Shown here: piece by piece, positions 58,870-64,000 of the stretch
Layout of the letters: each line of letters begins with the position of its first letter
How positions within the stretch are numbered: the first letter of the stretch is position 1
Assembly (NCBI GenBank): GCA_029207755.1
Contig: JARCOQ010000011.1
Span: 23,153,212-23,217,211, forward strand
Direction of reading: 5' to 3'
DNA from: Chamaea fasciata
Taxonomy: Eukaryota; Chordata; Aves; Passeriformes; Sylviidae
DNA: 64,000 nucleotides
Made by a program: the position numbers and the translations under genes
The notes under the pieces: model-generated
Told to the model about the DNA's origin: nothing
Seen by the model: the letters and a program-made list of their open reading frames with translations, nothing else
The model's database searches: none

Positions 58870-59640
58870 GGCAGCAGAGTAAGAACAGCAGACAGGCCTG
58901 GGAGAGGCCCATCACTGTTGGTGCTCTGGGAAGGTTGAGCTGGAACAGAGACTGGACACAGCTGGAAAATAAAGCAGATATTTATTAAAAGGCCTCCAGG
59001 ACACACTTTGAGCAGGACAGGGCCTGACCAGGGCTACACCCAAGGTGGACACAAAATGGGCACAAAATGGTCACAAGATGGTCATAAAATGGACACAAGA
59101 TGGATGCCCGGTCATGAGGTCTCACATTTTTATAAGTTTTGGTCCATTTGCCTGTTGGGGTTTAATTGTCCAATCCCAGCTCCAGGTTGTGAGGTCCCAT
59201 CCTTCTTGTTCCTCCCTTCAGCCCACCCTTGTTTGTGCTTTTGGGCCTGAAGTCCAGGTCCAGTCTCCTTGGTGTCCAGCAGGAGAAGGATTTGGTTTGT
59301 GTCCCTGCTGTGTGCAGAGCTGAGTGACACTGACTGTGAGCTCAGAGCTGCACCCCTGGGCAGCACAGAATCTGAAACACATGAAAGATCAAACTTCAGG
59401 CACCACTGTTCCCAACAGTGGCTGCCAGGCTGTTAAACAGAGCAGAGCTTTCAACCAACAGAAGAAACGTTAATAACTTTAATTGAAGTTCCCCAGCTCT
59501 CCAGGAGTGCTTTAATAAGGTCACTGGTGTCAGGGCAGTGCTTCACATCCCTGCGTGTCTCAGCCTGGGTGAACATTTGATGGGTGGCATTTGAGTGTGG
59601 TGTCACCCTGGGTGACATCCTCATCCTCTCCAAGCTGGAG
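58870..59640 (-). mobile_element. solo LTR-like element, probable endogenous retrovirus remnant
   Basis: On the minus strand a TATA box (CTTATAAAAATG, 59136-59126) lies about 145 bases upstream of AATAAA (58986-58981), which is the spacing of an LTR's promoter and polyadenylation signal. Between them are ACAAAATGG-type short tandem repeats. A CA dinucleotide at 58870-58869 could be the LTR 3' end. The 5' boundary near 59640 is uncertain. No gag, pol or env frame is visible, so this would be a solo LTR. Confidence 0.5.
59045..59105. repeat. short tandem repeat, about 10-12-base units
   Basis: Five or six units of the type ACACAAAATGG (variants CACAAGATGG, CATAAAATGG) occur in a row inside the LTR-like element. 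Confidence 0.88.
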
Positions 59641-61390
59641 CTGTTCATTTGGGGAGCAGCAGCTGTGTGGATGGGCTCTGCGCTCCCTGCACTGCGGGGT
59701 TATCTTTTTCGTCTGTTCTGTTTACCAGGGACCAGTTGTGACCCGATTGCAGATGGCAGCTGGTGCCATCCAGTGTCTCTGTCCTCTGGTGCCCTGAAGA
59801 CATGCAAATGGGAAAGAAATGCAAGGGACAGCTCCTTTGTATGAAAACCACTATCTTATGCATAATATATGACCACCTTTTCTTCCAAACTGCTCTTGGT
59901 TTGGTTTTTTTTTTCTCTCCTGCACCTCCTGCCACCAGGTCAAAATTAAAACTAAGGAGACCAAAAAAAAAAACAAACCAAAAAACCAAACCACCACCAC
60001 CAAGAAACTGACAACAAAGAATTATTCTGGGACCTTCGAGAGAAACCAGGATATTTATGGATTTACTCTATTCCCTGAGATAATAAGTTTCTGAGATGGT
60101 AATACACTGTCAAATATTTTTTCAAGGTTAACAGTTTAGGGACACAATTATGTTGCAAGTTGTCGGCAAGATTAATTAAGGGTATTTCAGAGATATGGGA
60201 GAAAAATTATTCCAGCAGCTATTAGAGGGTGAGTAATCCCAACTCGAGGAGTAGTTCCCCTTCAGTTCAGTCCTCCTCAGAGAAAATATTCCCATGTTTA
60301 AGGCAAACTTAGAGGCAGATAAAATGTGAATGTTTGGGCTGAGAAGAGCAGTGATGGGGAAGCAATTCTAGACACAACCCACACAGTCTCACAGCCAGAG
60401 CTGGGATGGCCCCACAAAGGGTATTTTTAAATATTTTTAAATAAATATTTCCCTGGGCCAGAAAATACCAAAAGATCTCCCGCAGGCGAAGAAGGTAGAG
60501 GTGAGAGCCAGGCTCAGAAGAGATCCCCTCAACATCAACAACCAGTTGGGCAGCGGGGACCTTTTTATCCATCACTGATAGAAAAAATTACTGGACCAGT
60601 CAATAAAACATCAGGGACTGTTTGTGAAAATAATTGCAAGGTCCCGAGAACCGTGAATATGAGAGATCTTAAATAAAAGAGGAAAAAAACCCCATCAGCA
60701 ACCCAGCACTTTAATCAAAGCACTGCAACCAATACACATGCCTACCCATCCATCTATAATCTGATATTATTTTTAATCCTTTTTTTAAATCCCAGCCGCT
60801 AATGAGGGATAATGCTGGATTGAGGAGGGCCAAAGAGATTTATTGATACCAACTCAGAGCTGTGGCTGTAAATCAGGACAGTGAAGAAGTATGCCACTGC
60901 TGGCTTATGTTCTCTTCCTGCAAAAGGACAGGGATGAATGAACGAGTGTCTGAATGAATGACTGAATAGATGAATGAATGAAAGAATGAATGCATCATGG
61001 AATAAATACATTAAAATACCTCGCCAGCTCGCAGGGCTCTTCGGGGCCTCCGTACAAAGAGAGGCAACGGCGCCCTTGATTTATTATAAATTAAAATCTG
61101 CTTTGCCCAATCCCTCCGAGCGTTTTGTTTTCACTGAAGGTCAAAAGGTGCTTTGCATTTGGAGAAAATGCACCCCAGTGCAGCTCCTGTTTCCTGTGAG
61201 GAGCGCCGAGCTCCTGCTGCCTGCCAGGGCTGCCCGTCCCCAAGGGGGGACCCCGGGGTCCCCAGGGCCACCACAGGGTGACATGGCAGCACAGAACACC
61301 TTGGGTACAATAATCAGCCTTTTTCTTCCTCCTTGCAGGGCTCAAGGCCCTCTCCTCCTTGCTGAGCAGGAGCCCAGCCCCCATTTCCTG
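59641..61390. other. intergenic, nothing clearly recognised
   Basis: Unique sequence apart from a GAAT tetranucleotide repeat (60932-60992) and short A/CAAA runs near 59964-60000. No gene was identified. Confidence 0.6.
60932..60992. repeat. imperfect GAAT tetranucleotide repeat
   Basis: GAATGAATGA-type units with GAACGA, GACTGA and GATAGA interruptions run for about 60 bases. Confidence 0.88.
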
Positions 61391-61650
61391 GAATCATGGA
61401 ATTATGGAATCAGGGAATTTTTTTACATTGGCAAAGACCCATCAAGAAGTCCAGCCAGTCCCCCAGCACTGGCAAGGCCACCACTGAACCCTGTCCCCAA
61501 ATGCCACTTGTACACATCTTTTAAATCCTTCCAGGGATGGTTTTTCCACCAGTGCCAGAGATGGACAATCCTTTTTCTGAGGAAATTTTTCCCAATATCC
61601 AGCCCCGCTCCTCTGGTGTGATTTGGGGCCATTTCCATTTGTCCTATCAA
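61391..61650 (-). mobile_element. CR1 LINE fragment
   Basis: GGAATCATGGAATTATGGAA is the complement of the CR1 terminal repeats. It is followed by CATTGGCAAAGACCCATCAA, TTCCAGGGATGGTTTTTCCA and GAGGAAATTTTTCCCAATAT, and continues through GGGGCCATTTCCATTTGTCC, collinear with CR1. Confidence 0.92.
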
Positions 61651-64000
61651 AGGGCAGGATTTGTGATCCCGCTCTGGAATTTAATTCTGCCAGGCAGCAA
61701 GGTGGCTTCTTGTCCTTGGCCAGGGGTAGGCAGGACAGGTGGAATCCTGACAGGGACCCAGTGACAGTTGTAGCTTTTCCATCACAAGTGCCAGGTACAC
61801 AAAGAACATTCCAAAACCCTCTGCCAGCTCCAGCCCGCATAAAACACCTCTGGGGCTTCATGGGACCAGTTTTATTCTCTTTGAGAGGACTGGGGGGATC
61901 CAAATTTAATTATTTTGTCTTTTTTTTTTCTGAAATCCATCTCTGTTTTGAACTTTGCACTTGTGTTTGATTCCCTTTCCCTCTTCTCTAACGAGGTCCT
62001 GGAGGATGAAGCTCTTCTAGCTTGAGATGAAGGTCCTCCAAATGAGAAGTACAGAGCCATGGCTGCCAATTTAATTAGCTCTCATGCATTCACATGCAGA
62101 TGGAAGGATTTTTGGAAGGAGAGAATCTATTCAAGATGAATAAATTACTTCAGTTTTTAAATAACTAAACCAGCAGTTTTATTCCCCACTGCTAATATTT
62201 CTGTCAGTCAGGTCAAGGATAATGAAGCAAAATTCTAGAAAGGGTCACCCAAACCTCGGCTTTTTTTTTTTTTTAATTGCAAATGTTCCCATTCATAAAA
62301 CCCACATCTGCAAGTACAAAATCAACAGTTAAATGTTTGCCTTTTCTGTGTCCGTATTTCTTCAAGGAGAGAAGATTTTACCCAGATTTCATGTACAACA
62401 TTCTGCTGAAGTTTCTGAAGGAAGAACAAGTCTCCTAAACTTTGTTCCTGTTATTGTTTTTACCTGTGGGTAAATATGTTCTTTGCTGTTAATAGAGTCA
62501 TTGTTTTCCTTCCATAATAAGAACTTTTTCCATGTGTCTCCATCGTGGTTTAGAGTAGTTCCTTTTCTCCCAGTTTCTGTAAGTTTATTTTTAACTTCTG
62601 TTGAAAAGAAAAGCCATGAAAGCCCAACCCTACAAAGGGAACGTGGCTTATGGAATAAAAGAAAATGACCAAAGTATTATGGAAGATATTAGAGATACAC
62701 AAAGAGCAAAGTGCAGTGTAGCAGGACCCAGGTTATCTCTTCTAGGAAACCACTGCCAGCAGATGCAATAACTGCTAAAAGCAGGTGTTTATCCCAAAAG
62801 CTGCAGCAATGTCGCTCTGTCATGTCAGATGAAATCATCCCTGCTGCATCGTGCTCTGTTACACCACAGCATGGACGTGTGGCGGGGAACCCGCCGCCGA
62901 GTAACAGGATGTGACAGACAACATTTAGCAAAAATATTCACTTATTTGACTCAGACCCTTGCCATCAGCTCGGATCAGGGAGCGTGGGCCCAAATGAGGC
63001 TGACAGACGGATGTGAATTCACCGAGGAGCAGCATCCAGAGGGAAATCTGAAACTTTCTTGTTCTGTACCTGGTTCTGCTGTGCCCAGCTCCTCTCTCTC
63101 AGCATTTCCTGAGACCGGTTGTTTGTCGTTTGTTTTGACATAACTCGTGACTTTCACATGAGGGATTAATCACATACTTGGTACAGAAGTGCTGTCAACT
63201 GACAGCTGATGGAATTGCTGTAAACAGTTTTTATATGAGTGGAATTAGGAACTACATGAGAAGGTGTTTGGGCTCTGTATTTATGTTTGGAGAGGGACTA
63301 TTTTAGGGAGCCAGAGGCTTATCTCTGGAGACACCTCTATTTTGCAGTGACAGTCTTTTTGATGGACCTGATAATATGGAGACTTTGTTATTGCTCTTGA
63401 AGGAAATGTTTTATGGCAATACTTCTAAAAAAAGGTTTAGGAAGTAAGTGCATGTTCATGGAGACAAAAAAATCAAATATAATCCAGGCAGCTGAGGTGC
63501 AGAACTTGCCATAGATGGATTTTTATAAATATCAGTTCTGACCTAGATGGCAACTCCCAACCCATAGGGCAGGACTTGGACAGCGACAGAACCGTGGTGT
63601 GTTTGGGCACAATTTGTCCTGGCAGAAATTAGGATGAGAAATCCTCATTCCAGAGATTAAAGAGGGTTTTAGGGGTTCTGGTGAAGGTAGTCAGAGAAAA
63701 TCTGACTGCTGAAGCGTGAATAAATTTACACGTGGACTTGAAACTTCTCCTCCTTATGAGGAACATGACAACCAATAATTTGCAGGATTCTGAAAAGAAA
63801 CCTGTGGATGCCAGGAAAAAAAAGGTTGTGTTGTGTCTGCAATTCATAGAATCCACAGTCCTTTGCCCGCCCACCCTTTGCAGAGGGAATTTTCAAGGCT
63901 CTTCTCATTCAGGCATTTGTGGTTCAGTCTCCCATCAGCAGTTCACAACCCTTGTCCAGATGCATTATATGGGAATGGCAATAAATGCCAGCAGTAATGG
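61651..64000. other. intergenic, nothing recognised
   Basis: Unique sequence to the window end. The part at 62800-63180 is non-repetitive and contains CpG-bearing motifs unlike the AT-rich surroundings, but no coding potential is recognised. Confidence 0.55.

Noticed and set aside
1..64000. BCHE or sucrase-isomaltase exons, the mammalian neighbours of SLITRK3
   Set aside because: None of the frames in either flank resembles these enzymes. In mammals they lie farther from SLITRK3 than this window reaches.
1..64000. CRISPR arrays, tRNA, rRNA or a novel multi-gene defence-like system
   Set aside because: The tandem repeats have no unique spacers, no cloverleaf or rRNA motifs were seen, and the window is vertebrate DNA with one gene.

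Overview
This window looks like bird nuclear DNA, probably from a songbird, although the species rank is inferred. It holds one recognisable protein-coding gene in a large non-coding setting. The bird assignment rests on many truncated CR1 LINE copies with the characteristic CR1 3' tail, on the absence of mammalian-type SINEs, on abundant simple repeats, and on a coding gene that closely matches vertebrate SLITRK3. There are no bacterial-style operons, rRNA, tRNA or CRISPR arrays.

The gene is SLITRK3, on the minus strand. Its coding sequence is a single uninterrupted exon (22768-25611) encoding a 947-residue single-pass neuronal adhesion receptor. It has a signal peptide, two leucine-rich-repeat modules each flanked by cysteine caps, one transmembrane helix, and a cytoplasmic tail ending in tyrosine motifs. 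The exon starts at a clear splice acceptor (exon base 25632), 18 bases before the first ATG. The matching donor is most likely at 27293/27294, giving an intron of about 1.66 kb. Upstream lies a strong CpG island (about 27640-29060) with a GT dinucleotide tract and several long homopolymers, which is the likely promoter. The 3' UTR runs from 22767 down to about 21.9 or 21.6 kb, where two candidate polyadenylation signals sit in an identical 13-base context.

Downstream of the gene (1-21.6 kb) I see no protein-coding gene. This part holds CR1 fragments, a long GGAA microsatellite, a minisatellite near 6.4-6.8 kb, a perfect 18-base palindrome made of two inverted SOX-type sites, a second CpG-rich island (20.64-21.26 kb), and a candidate 23-base spliced exon on the minus strand near 19.1 kb.

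Upstream of the gene (29-64 kb) is also without recognisable coding genes. It carries more CR1 fragments, two diverged inverted copies of one interspersed repeat (44.5 and 52.6 kb), an LTR-like element near 59 kb, a 21-base minisatellite near 41.7 kb, an AT-rich block near 42.4-42.7 kb, and several non-repetitive AT-rich stretches that could be conserved enhancers. Large gene-poor flanks are usual around SLITRK genes. I found no convincing new multi-gene system. The points most worth checking are the possible unannotated transcripts around SLITRK3, the palindromic SOX site and the element pairs.
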